Notes: a model not told the origin generated them from the letters alone. Positions 1 to 8,730 are shown, counted from the stretch's first letter. The stretch: DNA of 64,000 nucleotides from Bacteroidota bacterium (GCA_018268195.1 JAFDWZ010000010.1:1-64000); one strand, 5' to 3'. A program made the numbers and translations.

Positions 1-25
1 TCTGAACCAGCTGAGCTATGCTCCG
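1..25 (-). tRNA. tRNA, 5' part only (cut by window edge)
   Basis: Read on the minus strand, the first 25 bases give a 7-base acceptor strand, the invariant TA at positions 8-9, the GCTC arm and a D-loop containing GGTT. This is the standard 5' end of a bacterial tRNA. The anticodon lies outside the window, so identity cannot be read. The first base of the acceptor is C, which is less common than G. A well-formed promoter lies just upstream. Confidence 0.85.
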
Positions 26-47
26 ATAGGGTTTTTAATTGAGCGTG

Positions 48-78
48 CAAAGATAGATATAGCGCGCTATTCTCCAAA
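48..78 (-). promoter_or_regulatory. Promoter of the tRNA (TTTG-N19-TATCTTTG)
   Basis: On the minus strand TTTG (78-75) is followed after 19 bases by TATCTTTG (55-48). Both match the Bacteroidota housekeeping sigma consensus (-33 TTG, -7 TAnnTTTG). Transcription would start near 42-44, about 18 bases before the tRNA 5' end. This is one of the two best-formed promoters in the window. Confidence 0.8.
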
Positions 79-114
79 TTTTAAATAAAAATTTTATTTT
101 AACCTTTAGCTTTA

Positions 115-157
115 AAATAAAAACAAGCTGCACCCAACGGGTACAGCTTGTTTTTGA
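115..157 (-). terminator. Rho-independent terminator of the zinc-ribbon gene
   Basis: AAACAAGCTG (121-130) pairs with CAGCTTGTTT (144-153), and ACCC (132-135) with GGGT (139-142), around an AAC loop with one mismatch. On the minus strand the stem runs into a T-rich tract (complement of 110-122). It lies directly downstream of the gene ending at 169. Confidence 0.85.
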
Positions 158-168
158 AAAGGTTATTG

Positions 169-1443
169 TTACGCTTTTGGTTCTTCCAAATCGGTCATAA
201 TTTCGGCATCAACCAGAATTCTTCCGCAATGCTCACATACGATTACCTTTTTGCGTTGTTTGATTTCGAGCTGACGCTGAGGAGGCACTTTATTGAAACA
301 GCCACCGCAACTGTCACGCTGAACAGAAACTACAGCCAGATGATTTGCAGCATTTTCTCTGATTTTCTGATATCCGCCAAGTAAACGTTCTTCAATGATT
401 GATGCTGCTTTGTCAGAATATTCTTTGAGTTTTTCTTCGTCTTTGCGTGTTTCTTCAATAATGGTGTTAAGTTCCTTACGTTTGTTTTCCAGGTCGTTTT
501 TCCTGAAATTCAACTCTTCTTCCGTCTCAGTAAGAATTTGTTTTTTAGCGTTTATTTCGAATGAATACTCCTTAATTCGTTTTTCGCTAAGTTCTATTTC
601 CAATTTTTGAAATTCTACTTCCTTGGTGATAGACTCGTACTCACGGTTGTTTTTTACATTGTTCTGCTGACTTTCATATTTTTTTATCAGTGCAGTAGAA
701 TCTTTTATGGCAATTTTCTTTTCGCCAATGAGTTTTTCAAACTCTGTAATATCATTGTTGATATTGGTGATGCGGGTTTCAAGTCTCGCCACATCGTCTT
801 CCAAATCTTTAACTTCTATAGGAAGTTCACCTCGTACAGTTTTTATTCTGTCAATTTCAGAGTCAATTTGCTGTAATTGGAATAATGCCTGCAACTTTTC
901 TTCTACAGAAGCATCAGCAATACCTTTTTTAGGCATTTTAATCTGAAATTTGGTGATGTCTCCAACTGTATATTTACTGGAGAGTTTTGCAGCCGTATCG
1001 GTATCGATGGCTTTCAAGTTACGTGTTTCGGTCAGCCTTCTTACTGCCGGTTTGCTAACCTTAGTGATTACCGGTTCTTCAACTTTATTTTTCCCTTTGC
1101 CTTTTCCTCTGGCTTTGGTGTCTGTTTTTGACATGCTTGTTCCTGATTTTTTAACCGCTGATGATTTTTGTATAATTTCTTTTTTTGTAGTACTTTCTTT
1201 TTTTACAGTTGCTTTAGTCTTTGTCGTAGGTTTAGCTTTTGCTGCACTGTTTTTAGTTTCCGGTGTCACAGCTTTTGCTTTAACTGCTATTTTCGGTTTG
1301 GCAGCAACTTTTTTAGTTGCGGGAACTGCTTTCTTCGTAGCTGCAGGTTTTGCCTTAGCCTTTGTAGGGGCCGCTTTCTTTTTTGCGGCAGGTTTGGTTA
1401 CTGTTTTTTTTGCTGCTGCTTTAACAGGTTTTTTTGCTGCCAT
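169..1443 (-). CDS. C4 zinc-ribbon coiled-coil protein (zf-RING_7/DUF164) with Lys/Ala-rich N-terminal tail
   Basis: The 424-residue protein has three parts. Residues 1 to about 150 are almost entirely Lys, Ala, Thr, Pro and Val with AAKK and KPAA runs, like the tail of histone H1. Residues about 175-365 are a long coiled coil. Residues about 378-405 hold two pairs of cysteines (CGGC and CEHC) that form a C4 zinc ribbon. The last two parts match the zf-RING_7 (DUF164) family, which is widespread and functionally vague; it has been suggested to bind nucleic acid or act as an adaptor. Usual members are about 250 residues, so the basic tail is an extension. Internal Met residues near 103 and 168 could give a short form. 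The gene starts 2 bases after the Nif3-like gene stops, and the two form an operon. The pairing with Nif3 is recurrent in this phylum as far as I recall. Confidence 0.85.
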   Translation of the reverse strand: MAAKKPVKAAAKKTVTKPAAKKKAAPTKAKAKPAATKKAVPATKKVAAKPKIAVKAKAVTPETKNSAAKAKPTTKTKATVKKESTTKKEIIQKSSAVKKSGTSMSKTDTKARGKGKGKNKVEEPVITKVSKPAVRRLTETRNLKAIDTDTAAKLSSKYTVGDITKFQIKMPKKGIADASVEEKLQALFQLQQIDSEIDRIKTVRGELPIEVKDLEDDVARLETRITNINNDITEFEKLIGEKKIAIKDSTALIKKYESQQNNVKNNREYESITKEVEFQKLEIELSEKRIKEYSFEINAKKQILTETEEELNFRKNDLENKRKELNTIIEETRKDEEKLKEYSDKAASIIEERLLGGYQKIRENAANHLAVVSVQRDSCGGCFNKVPPQRQLEIKQRKKVIVCEHCGRILVDAEIMTDLEEPKA

Positions 1444-1445
1444 AA

Positions 1446-2543
1446 TCAGATATATTTTACCGGATTAGTATCCACTTTTGTTAAACGGATGGCAAATGTA
1501 GGAAATTTTTTGATTAGCAAATCTTTAAGCAGTTGCATGGTGAATTGTTCTGTCTCATAATGACCGGCATCTACAAGTAGAATTTGTCCGTCAGCATCAA
1601 AAAACTGATGGTATTTTACATCTGCCGTGATAAATGCATCCGCTCCTGATGCTTTGGCTTCATTCAGCAGAAAAAATCCAGCACCGCCACATAGTGCCAC
1701 TTTTTGGATTTTTTTTCCGGTAAAATGTGTGTGTCTCAGTGTACTGCATTTTAATACGGTTTTTACTTTTAACAGAAACTCTTTTTCCTCCATTGCTGTT
1801 TCCAGCATTCCTATCATCCCCGAACCTGCTGACGACAATGAATTATCGAGCGAATAAATATCATAGGCCACTTCTTCATAAGGATGAGCTTTCAGCAATG
1901 CATTGAGAATTTTACTCTGATAGTGAGCAAAAAAAATCATCTCCATTCGTTCTTCACGTTCATGTTGCCGTTCTCCAATTTTTCCAACGAAGGGATGGGT
2001 GTTGTCTCCGGGTTTGAAAGTACCCGTACCTTCTGAGTAGAAACTACACTCACTGTAATTCACGATGTTGCCTGCACCGGCAGAAAATAAAGCATTTCTT
2101 ACTTGCTCGGCTTGCGCAACCGGACAATACGTTACTAATTTTTTCAGCAATGAGTTTTTAGCAGATAAAATCTTGAAATCTTTCAGCCCCATAACAGTAC
2201 TTAACTGATGATTTACTCCGTGATGCACATTATCCAGATTGGTATGAATGGCATAAATGGCAATATTGTTTCGTATGGCTTTCAGCAGGGTGCGTTCAAT
2301 GTAATTCTTTCCTGTAATTTTTTTTAACCCTGAAAACACAATCGGATGATGTGCAATTACGAGGTTGCATTTTTCAGCAATAGCTTCATCAATAACAGCT
2401 TCAATGCTATCGAGGCAAATTAATATTCCGCTGACGTCAGTGTTTAAGTCACCGACTATCAAACCGCTATTATCATAATTTTCCTGCCAGGCAGGAGGAG
2501 CAAAATCTTCAAGTATGCGAACTATATCTTTTATTAAAGTCAT
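1446..2543 (-). CDS. Nif3-like dinuclear metal-centre protein (YbgI/NIF3 family)
   Basis: The product is a 365-residue Nif3/YbgI family protein, often annotated as GTP cyclohydrolase I type 2 homologue; the true substrate is unsettled. The family signature is clear: the early AHHP motif followed by an IHTNLD motif, and near the C terminus GGAGFFLL, DVKYH and DAGHYETE. These carry the His, Asp and Glu ligands of the di-metal site. The middle 130 residues are the PII-like insertion found in the longer members. The ATG at 2543 is chosen because the longer reading starts at TTG, three codons upstream, with nothing to favour it. It lies upstream of and abuts the zinc-ribbon gene. Confidence 0.93.
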   Translation of the reverse strand: MTLIKDIVRILEDFAPPAWQENYDNSGLIVGDLNTDVSGILICLDSIEAVIDEAIAEKCNLVIAHHPIVFSGLKKITGKNYIERTLLKAIRNNIAIYAIHTNLDNVHHGVNHQLSTVMGLKDFKILSAKNSLLKKLVTYCPVAQAEQVRNALFSAGAGNIVNYSECSFYSEGTGTFKPGDNTHPFVGKIGERQHEREERMEMIFFAHYQSKILNALLKAHPYEEVAYDIYSLDNSLSSAGSGMIGMLETAMEEKEFLLKVKTVLKCSTLRHTHFTGKKIQKVALCGGAGFFLLNEAKASGADAFITADVKYHQFFDADGQILLVDAGHYETEQFTMQLLKDLLIKKFPTFAIRLTKVDTNPVKYI

Positions 2544-2562
2544 GTCAGTCAAATATGTTGAA

Positions 2563-2570
2563 CAAAACTA
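2563..2570 (-). promoter_or_regulatory. Candidate -7 element (TAGTTTTG) of the nif3-like operon
   Basis: TAGTTTTG on the minus strand fits TAnnTTTG and sits 20 bases upstream of the ATG at 2543. No -33 TTG at ideal spacing is visible. Confidence 0.5.
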
Positions 2571-2696
2571 AGCAATCCATGGTGCAACCGGGGTATCGGT
2601 ATGGCTGTTAATTAAACAATGGCTCGTTAATTAATTTTTACTGAAAGCTGTAGATGAATTGCTCTTAGGTTTTTATTTGTAAAATAAATTGTATTA

Positions 2697-4187
2697 GTGT
2701 TGAATAAAAACATTTTCACTGCCGTAAAGTTTGTTGTTGGCTTAACAACCTTTTTTTCTGTCACCGATGTAAAAGCACAGTCGCAGACTAAAAAATGGAA
2801 TTTGGGACTTGGCGGAGGAGTTACTCAGTACAATGGCGATTTAGGTCAGGGATTTTATAAAACCAACCAACCTTATTATGGTTTTGCTGCAATGTCTGTA
2901 AGCCGATATTTAGGCAAGTATGCCGATGTGTTTATTTCTGCTTCAACAGGAGAAGCCGGCTATCAAACGGATGAACCGGGATTCAGACTTAAAATGACCA
3001 CAGCATCGCTCAACCTCCGTTTTTATGCCAGCAGGCCGGAGGCGCGCATTCGACCTTTCGTTTATGGCGGAGGCGGAGTTTTGGTTTGGGATCGCAGTAT
3101 ATGGGCATTGCCCGGTGATGTGCAGTATCGAAATGATCTTGCTTTACCTTCTTTTGGCGGAGGGTTTTCTATAAAGTTGAATGATGTGGTGAATTTGCTG
3201 ATACAGGAATCATTTATGCTGTCGCAAAAAGATGATATTGACCGCACCGTTGCAAAATATAACGATGCATTTCTGTTTCACACGGCCGGGCTTACATTTA
3301 ATCTCGGAGGGAAAAAAGATACTGATGGTGATGGCATTGCCGATGATAAAGATTTATGCCCCGGAACTCCTCGCGGTGTTAAAACAGATGCTGCCGGATG
3401 TCCTGTTGATACTGATGGCGATGGAGTGCCTGATTATTTAGATGATTGCCCACAACAATTTGGTTTAGCAATGTTGAAAGGTTGCCCGGATGCTGATGGA
3501 GACGGTATTCCTGATAAGGATGATGAATGCCCTTCAGAGAAAGGTTCAATTCAAAATAAAGGTTGCCCCGACAGTGATGGCGATGGAGTAGTAGATAAAG
3601 ATGATAAATGCCCTAATACACCGGCCGGATATAAAGTGGATGCACAAGGTTGTCCTTTTGATACTGATGGCGATGGAGTGGTGGACGAAGAAGATGCTTG
3701 CCCCGAAGTGCCGGGCTATTCAATTTTTCAAGGTTGCCCCGACAGTGATGGTGATGGCGTAGCTGACAACATTGACCGTTGCCCTACAGTTAAAGGAACC
3801 GTTGCCAATAAGGGTTGCCCTGAGATGGAAGTAACGGATGTGAAAAAAATAAAACAGATTGCAAGCTCCGTTTATTTTGAAAGTAACAGTGACAGATTAA
3901 AACCCGTTTCGCTTCCGCAACTCGATGCATTGGTCGAAATTTTGAAAAAATACGATTCAGCCAATCTCTATATCGAAGGCCACACGGATAATGTGGGTGA
4001 TGATACTTACAATCTGAATCTCTCTCAGAAAAGATGTGATGCAGTAAAAAATTATCTTCTATCAAAAGGTATTTCCGATTCGCGAATCACAACCAAAGGT
4101 TATGGTGAATTTAAGCCTATTACAGATAACAACACTCCGGAAAACCGAGCAAAAAACAGACGTGTTGAAATGAAAGTGTTTTATTAA
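2697..4187 (+). CDS. OmpA family outer-membrane protein with thrombospondin type 3 repeats
   Basis: A 496-residue exported protein that should sit in the outer membrane and bind peptidoglycan. A signal peptide ends near residue 28 (VKAQ). Residues about 30-205 look like a small outer-membrane beta-barrel (aromatic, Gly-rich strands). Residues about 207-380 hold repeated acidic DxDGDGxxD and CP motifs typical of calcium-binding thrombospondin type 3 repeats, about seven of them. Residues about 385-496 are an OmpA C-terminal domain with the GHTDNVGDD and NRRVEMKV motifs that bind diaminopimelate. No ATG is near the start; GTG at 2697 or the next codon TTG at 2700 is used. Such proteins are abundant in Bacteroidota; which paralogue this is cannot be said. 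Confidence 0.9.
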   Translation: MLNKNIFTAVKFVVGLTTFFSVTDVKAQSQTKKWNLGLGGGVTQYNGDLGQGFYKTNQPYYGFAAMSVSRYLGKYADVFISASTGEAGYQTDEPGFRLKMTTASLNLRFYASRPEARIRPFVYGGGGVLVWDRSIWALPGDVQYRNDLALPSFGGGFSIKLNDVVNLLIQESFMLSQKDDIDRTVAKYNDAFLFHTAGLTFNLGGKKDTDGDGIADDKDLCPGTPRGVKTDAAGCPVDTDGDGVPDYLDDCPQQFGLAMLKGCPDADGDGIPDKDDECPSEKGSIQNKGCPDSDGDGVVDKDDKCPNTPAGYKVDAQGCPFDTDGDGVVDEEDACPEVPGYSIFQGCPDSDGDGVADNIDRCPTVKGTVANKGCPEMEVTDVKKIKQIASSVYFESNSDRLKPVSLPQLDALVEILKKYDSANLYIEGHTDNVGDDTYNLNLSQKRCDAVKNYLLSKGISDSRITTKGYGEFKPITDNNTPENRAKNRRVEMKVFY

Positions 4188-4246
4188 TCGGGATTTAAAG
4201 GCCTTAGGAGTTTAAAAAAAGCACCTCTGACAAATTTTTTTGGTAA

Positions 4247-5785
4247 CTATTCCGTTTTCCATAACACATAATTCCCCTGACGATGCACAATGGATGATGA
4301 ATTTATTACAGTTGATTGGGTAATATCATCAATCCGATATGCTATCCGATATTTACTGTTAAGCTGTGGGTTGTTAAAATGATTGTAGCCGGTTTCTGCC
4401 ATTGTTTTGAAGTCAGTTTTTTCCCAGCGTATAGGTTCTTCAATATGATAGAGCGAAATAAAATCGTGATGCCATTTTTTCAAAAACCAAGGCTCATGTA
4501 TAATAGCTTTCCAAGCAACAGGAGTAGGATGCTGCGCTTCGCACAGGAATGAATCATCTTCAGGGAAACTGAGAATGATTTTGTCAGATGGTATAGAATC
4601 TTTTATCCATTCATGCATCAGTGTTAGGTCTGATTTATGATAAACTCCTATCTGATATCGCGATTGAAATTTTGTAACAGGAATTCTTGCTGAATGTGTA
4701 ATTGCAGCAAAAAGAAAAATGGTTATGATGAATACGGTCACGTGGATGAATTTTAAGCGAAATACTTTTAGTAAAAATTTCAAACGTGATAAATAACGTG
4801 CTATAAAGATTCCACATATCAGCGTTAGCCACACACTTGTTTTAAACCATTGTGTTTTTCCTAACACCTGCATATTCAACTTGTCGAAGAGGAAATAATA
4901 AATCAGCATTCCTGAAATTATTGTAATTACCATAAACATAAGCTGGCGATTGTATGCTGATGGCTGTGTGAAAAACAGCATTGCTGTGAAAAGTACAAGA
5001 AATATATTTTTAAGATAATCGCTCAGTAAAAAAAAGGAGGGAAGATAATGATGAGGATTCCGAAAAACATAGAGAATATAATAGTAGTAGCTGTCGCTGC
5101 CGGATGAAGTATCAAAAAACTGACGTTTGAACAGTGGAACCAGCATGAACAAAGCCGGAATGAGGTAGCAAATAATTCCCGAAATTAAGTTGCGTCCAAT
5201 GTTGCGCTGAAACACAATATTTTTAATGAGCAACAGAAGCATAACCTGCATTCCTATCAAAGGTTGATAAAGAGTAGCTATGCCGCAAAGCAGCATAGCT
5301 GTTTTTGTTTTGCCATCAAATGAATAGTAAAAAGCAGCCATGCATAATGCCGATGCAAACACAGAACAGGTGAGCATGTTGTCGAAAACAGTATTTCCTC
5401 CTACCGTAATTTTATTCAGCAGAATTAAACCTGCCAATGGCGTTAGGATTGCAGTAAAATCATTTTTAAAAATTAGGAATGACAATCGCATATAATAAAA
5501 CGAAAACACTGTTAACGCCAGAACCATTAAACCAAAACATAACTGCGGAAGAGCAAGGAGATGGCTGAGAAAAAATAAGGTGTAGGCGTAGAAATATCGG
5601 ATGGAAAAGTTGTTATAGAGATAGTCTGTAACATAATCGCTCTGATAAAGTAATGGATTCCGGAGTTTATACACCAGAGGCAAATGTTCTTCCAGGTCGC
5701 TGCTATTGAAAAAATAGCCATATACACCGAGAAACAATAAGGCGTAAAACAACGACCAAATCCAATATTTAACGGTTTGTGACAT
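4247..5785 (-). CDS. Polytopic membrane protein, GT-C-like (resembles DUF6798 proteins)
   Basis: This 512-residue protein has about 10-12 hydrophobic helices through residues 10-365 and then a soluble C-terminal domain. Short, polar, aromatic-rich loops between helices resemble lipid-carrier-dependent GT-C glycosyltransferases. The C-terminal segment with an IPSDKIILSFPEDDSF stretch and a downstream WKA motif recalls DUF6798 membrane proteins, though I name that family from memory of its pattern only. No substrate can be suggested. It is convergent with the OmpA-like gene, with 59 bases between the stops, and is divergent from the response regulator at 5852. It has no glycan-biosynthesis neighbours. 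Confidence 0.75.
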   Translation of the reverse strand: MSQTVKYWIWSLFYALLFLGVYGYFFNSSDLEEHLPLVYKLRNPLLYQSDYVTDYLYNNFSIRYFYAYTLFFLSHLLALPQLCFGLMVLALTVFSFYYMRLSFLIFKNDFTAILTPLAGLILLNKITVGGNTVFDNMLTCSVFASALCMAAFYYSFDGKTKTAMLLCGIATLYQPLIGMQVMLLLLIKNIVFQRNIGRNLISGIICYLIPALFMLVPLFKRQFFDTSSGSDSYYYYILYVFRNPHHYLPSFFLLSDYLKNIFLVLFTAMLFFTQPSAYNRQLMFMVITIISGMLIYYFLFDKLNMQVLGKTQWFKTSVWLTLICGIFIARYLSRLKFLLKVFRLKFIHVTVFIITIFLFAAITHSARIPVTKFQSRYQIGVYHKSDLTLMHEWIKDSIPSDKIILSFPEDDSFLCEAQHPTPVAWKAIIHEPWFLKKWHHDFISLYHIEEPIRWEKTDFKTMAETGYNHFNNPQLNSKYRIAYRIDDITQSTVINSSSIVHRQGNYVLWKTE

Positions 5786-5793
5786 TAGAAGAG

Positions 5794-5801
5794 TAAATTT
5801 G
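5794..5801 (+). promoter_or_regulatory. Candidate -7 element (TAAATTTG) of the response-regulator operon
   Basis: TAAATTTG lies 50 bases before the ATG at 5852. A TTTG at 5776-5779 could be the -33 box, but the 14-base spacer is short. Confidence 0.5.
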
Positions 5802-5851
5802 CACTGAACAAAGAAAACGATTTTGTTAATTAGCTTTGCAACAGAATAGAT

Positions 5852-6562
5852 ATGAGCGATCAGAATAAGAGAATCCTCCTGGTTGAGGATGAGCAGACTC
5901 TTTCAGAGACCATTAAGCTGAATCTGGAAATGGAAGGGTACTATGTAAATGCTGTGGGTGACGGTAAAAAGGCGCTGAAGGCATTCAAGGAAGGGCGTTA
6001 TAATCTGGTAATATTGGATGTGATGCTGCCTGAAATCAGCGGTTTTACAGTATGTGAATCTATTCGTCTTGAGAATTTGGACATTCCTATACTTTTTCTG
6101 AGCGCAAAGAATCATCCGAGCGACCGCGTGATGGGTTTGAAAATAGGAGGAGATGATTATCTCACTAAGCCTTTTAATCTGGAGGAGTTGTTGCTGAGAG
6201 TACAAAACCTCATAAGACGTACTATTGAGCAAAAAGAGAAAGCAGCATTAACAATGTTTCATCTCAATGGCAATGAAATAAATTTTGCTCAACTTGAAAT
6301 TAGGCGACCTGACGGAACACTTACTCACCTTACCAAGAAAGAAGCATTGTTGCTTAAACTTTTGATTGAAAAACGAAATGAAGTAGTGTCGCGTGAGCAT
6401 ATTCTCGAAACTGTGTGGGGGTATGATATTTATCCTTCAACCCGTACAATTGATAACTTCATTGTTACTTTTCGTAAGTATTTTGAACCCGACCCTTCCA
6501 ACCCAAAATATTTTATTTCCATACGTGGAATAGGGTATAAGTTTATGGATGCCGAGGGATAA
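5852..6562 (+). CDS. OmpR/PhoB-family response regulator
   Basis: A 236-residue DNA-binding response regulator. The receiver domain (residues 5-118) has the acidic pair E12/D13, phospho-acceptor D56 in ILDVMLP and K106 in the LTKPF motif. Residues about 138-234 are a winged-helix OmpR-type effector ending with the GIGYKF motif. It looks like the RprY-type regulators of the phylum. No histidine kinase is encoded next to it, so its partner must be elsewhere. Its last 14 bases overlap the start of the amidotransferase gene, and the two are probably co-transcribed. Confidence 0.93.
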   Translation: MSDQNKRILLVEDEQTLSETIKLNLEMEGYYVNAVGDGKKALKAFKEGRYNLVILDVMLPEISGFTVCESIRLENLDIPILFLSAKNHPSDRVMGLKIGGDDYLTKPFNLEELLLRVQNLIRRTIEQKEKAALTMFHLNGNEINFAQLEIRRPDGTLTHLTKKEALLLKLLIEKRNEVVSREHILETVWGYDIYPSTRTIDNFIVTFRKYFEPDPSNPKYFISIRGIGYKFMDAEG

Positions 6563-7133
6563 AATTGCTAAGGTGAAAATACTGGTTATAGATAATTTCG
6601 ATTCTTTCACCTACAATCTTGTTCATTACATGGAACAAATTACAGGCGATAAACCGGAAGTAAAACGCAATAATGAAATTTCTGTTGAAGCGGCAGGCTC
6701 GTTCGATAAAATCTGTATTTCACCGGGACCTGGACTTCCGGCTGATGCAGGTATTACTATGGAAGTGATAAGTAAATGGTCGCCACAGAAAAGTATTTTA
6801 GGAGTTTGTCTGGGGCATCAGGCTATAGCAGAATCATTCGGAGGATCACTAAAAAATTCTGAAACAGTGATGCATGGTGTTTGCAGAAAAATAAATGTTC
6901 TGCGAAAGGATAAATTATTTGAAAATATCCCTCTTCGCTTTGATGCGGGACGTTATCATTCATGGGTGGTGCATAATCCGGCAATACTGGAAGTGCTTGC
7001 TGAAGATGACGATAAAAATATTATGGCAGTTAAACATCCGCAGTATAATGTTTACGGAGTGCAGTTTCATCCGGAAAGTATCATGACTACGGAAGGATTA
7101 CAAATAATACACAACTGGATTTTAAATACCTGA
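6549..7133 (+). CDS. pabA: Glutamine amidotransferase component of aminodeoxychorismate/anthranilate synthase
   Basis: The 194-residue class I glutamine amidotransferase supplies ammonia to the chorismate-using partner subunit for p-aminobenzoate (folate) or anthranilate (tryptophan) synthesis. Catalytic residues are all visible: C87 in GVCLGHQ, and H174 and E176 in QFHPES. The N-terminal DNFDSFTYN motif is typical of PabA/TrpG. No component I gene is in the window, so PabA and TrpG cannot be told apart, and one protein may serve both. ATG at 6549 overlaps the response regulator by 14 bases; GTG at 6573, after the regulator's stop, is an alternative that removes eight residues. Chorismate synthase two genes downstream makes the shared substrate. 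Confidence 0.88.
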   Translation: MPRDKIAKVKILVIDNFDSFTYNLVHYMEQITGDKPEVKRNNEISVEAAGSFDKICISPGPGLPADAGITMEVISKWSPQKSILGVCLGHQAIAESFGGSLKNSETVMHGVCRKINVLRKDKLFENIPLRFDAGRYHSWVVHNPAILEVLAEDDDKNIMAVKHPQYNVYGVQFHPESIMTTEGLQIIHNWILNT

Positions 7134-7135
7134 TT

Positions 7136-7633
7136 ATGGAAATTAGGATAGCAACACCTGAAGATGCAGAAGCAATAAGCAAGATGGTCACCAACATTTG
7201 GAAAGCTTATTATCCTGCTATTATCACACATGAGCAGATAAATTTTATGCTCGAAAAGATGTGCACTGTGAATGCCCTTCGGCAGCAGATGGACGAAGAG
7301 CATGTGTTTCTTGTTGCTGAAGAAGATGACGAAATAGTGGGATACCTTGCCTACTATGCATTAAACGATATGGAAATTTTTCTCGATAAACTGTATGTAA
7401 ATATGGGAATGCACGGGAGAAATATCGGAGGCATTTTGCTCCATGAAATGATTGAGCAGATAAGCGATTTTAAGCAGATAAAACTACAAGTAAACCGAAA
7501 GAATGTTAAAGCCATTAATTTTTATTTCAAAAATGGCTTCCGCATTGAGCGAGCTGCAGATTTTGATATTGGCAATGGTTATTTTATGAATGATTTCGTA
7601 ATGGTAAAAAATATTGAGGATGGCGGGAAATAG
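7136..7633 (+). CDS. GNAT-family N-acetyltransferase
   Basis: A 165-residue protein with the GNAT fold: an N-terminal MEIRIATPEDAEAI segment, the central acetyl-CoA-binding region with a HGRNIGGILL motif near residue 100, and a C-terminal NVKAINFYFKNGF motif. It transfers an acyl group from acyl-CoA to an amine; the substrate cannot be read from the sequence. It starts 2 bases after pabA and overlaps aroC by 14 bases, so it is part of that operon. Confidence 0.88.
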   Translation: MEIRIATPEDAEAISKMVTNIWKAYYPAIITHEQINFMLEKMCTVNALRQQMDEEHVFLVAEEDDEIVGYLAYYALNDMEIFLDKLYVNMGMHGRNIGGILLHEMIEQISDFKQIKLQVNRKNVKAINFYFKNGFRIERAADFDIGNGYFMNDFVMVKNIEDGGK

Positions 7634-8711
7634 TTTCGGAACACTATTCAGAATTACCACCTTTGGTGAATCGCATGGACCATTTATTGGAGTGGTGATT
7701 GATGGTTGTTATCCAGGAGTAGAAATTAGCACAGAAAAAATTTCATTAGAGTTGGCGCGAAGAAGACCGGGACAGTCCGAGTTAACTTCAGCACGAAAGG
7801 AGGATGATATTCCGGAAATAATTTCAGGAATTTACAACGGAAAAACAACGGGAGCTCCGCTTACTATTTTAATTCGTAATAAAGATCAGCGGCCTGCAGA
7901 TTATGATACATTGAAAAACACTTTCCGCCCTTCACATGCTGATTTTACATATCATTCTAAATATGGAATTCGCGATCACCGTGGCAGCGGAAGAGCATCG
8001 GCACGAGAAACAGCTGCGCGTGTGGCAGCAGGTGCAATTGCGATGATGTTACTTGAAGAACGCAATATATCCTTTCATACTTTTGTAAGTAAGATTGGAA
8101 ATGTGGAGCTACCGCACACAGAATTACTCAATTTTTCAGATATAGAAATGAATCCTGTGCGCTGCCCTCATCAACCCACTGCAGCAGCAATGGTAAGTTT
8201 GATTGAAGAATGTAAATCAAAAGGCGATACGCTGGGAGGTGTTATCAGCGGAATTATACAAGGACTGCCTCCCGGATTAGGAGAGCCCGTTTTTGATAAG
8301 TTTCATGCTAGACTCGGATACGCCATGTTGGGCATTAACGCAGTTAAAGGATTTGAATTGGGTTCAGGGTTTAATGGCGCATCTCAGAAAGGATCTCAGC
8401 AAAATGATGTATTTAGTTTTTCACCTGAAGGAAAAGTTACTACGCTTACAAATAATTCAGGCGGAGTGCAGGGAGGAATTACCAATGGTGAAGAGGTGAC
8501 TTTTAAAGTGGCGTTTAAACCGGTATCCACAATCATGCAACCGCAAAAAAGCATTGATATAGATGGCAACGATGTAATTCTTCAGCCCGGTGGGCGACAT
8601 GATGTGTGTGTGGTTCCGCGTGCTGTGCCAATTGTAAGAGCTATGGCAGCCATCACCACACTCGATTTTCTGATGCAACAGGATGCGCTAAAAGGAAATT
8701 CACAGCATTAG
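7620..8711 (+). CDS. aroC: Chorismate synthase
   Basis: Converts 5-enolpyruvylshikimate-3-phosphate to chorismate using reduced FMN, the last step of the shikimate pathway. The 363-residue sequence has the GESHGP motif at the N terminus, RRPGQS, HRGSGRASARETAARVA, GGVQGGITNGE and the C-terminal RHDVCVVPRAVPIVRAM, all hallmark regions of AroC. Length fits the family. ATG at 7620 is preferred over the TTG two codons earlier because the family starts with MAGNSFG or similar. It overlaps the GNAT gene by 14 bases, so translation is likely coupled. AroE is encoded 30 kb away in this window. Confidence 0.97.
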   Translation: MAGNSFGTLFRITTFGESHGPFIGVVIDGCYPGVEISTEKISLELARRRPGQSELTSARKEDDIPEIISGIYNGKTTGAPLTILIRNKDQRPADYDTLKNTFRPSHADFTYHSKYGIRDHRGSGRASARETAARVAAGAIAMMLLEERNISFHTFVSKIGNVELPHTELLNFSDIEMNPVRCPHQPTAAAMVSLIEECKSKGDTLGGVISGIIQGLPPGLGEPVFDKFHARLGYAMLGINAVKGFELGSGFNGASQKGSQQNDVFSFSPEGKVTTLTNNSGGVQGGITNGEEVTFKVAFKPVSTIMQPQKSIDIDGNDVILQPGGRHDVCVVPRAVPIVRAMAAITTLDFLMQQDALKGNSQH

Positions 8712-8730
8712 TTTTTTTTAAAAGCAATTC

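Noticed and set aside
950-1468. A 172-codon open frame opposite the Lys/Ala-rich tail
   Set aside because: It is the complement of AAG/GCA-rich codons of the real gene and reads as a Leu/Val/Phe/Ala-rich artefact with no promoter or homology.
3300-3830. Near-identical GATGGCGATGG units in the OmpA/TSP3 gene as a possible slippage repeat
   Set aside because: They are the codons for DxDGDG calcium-binding repeats, with varied spacing, and are explained by the protein.
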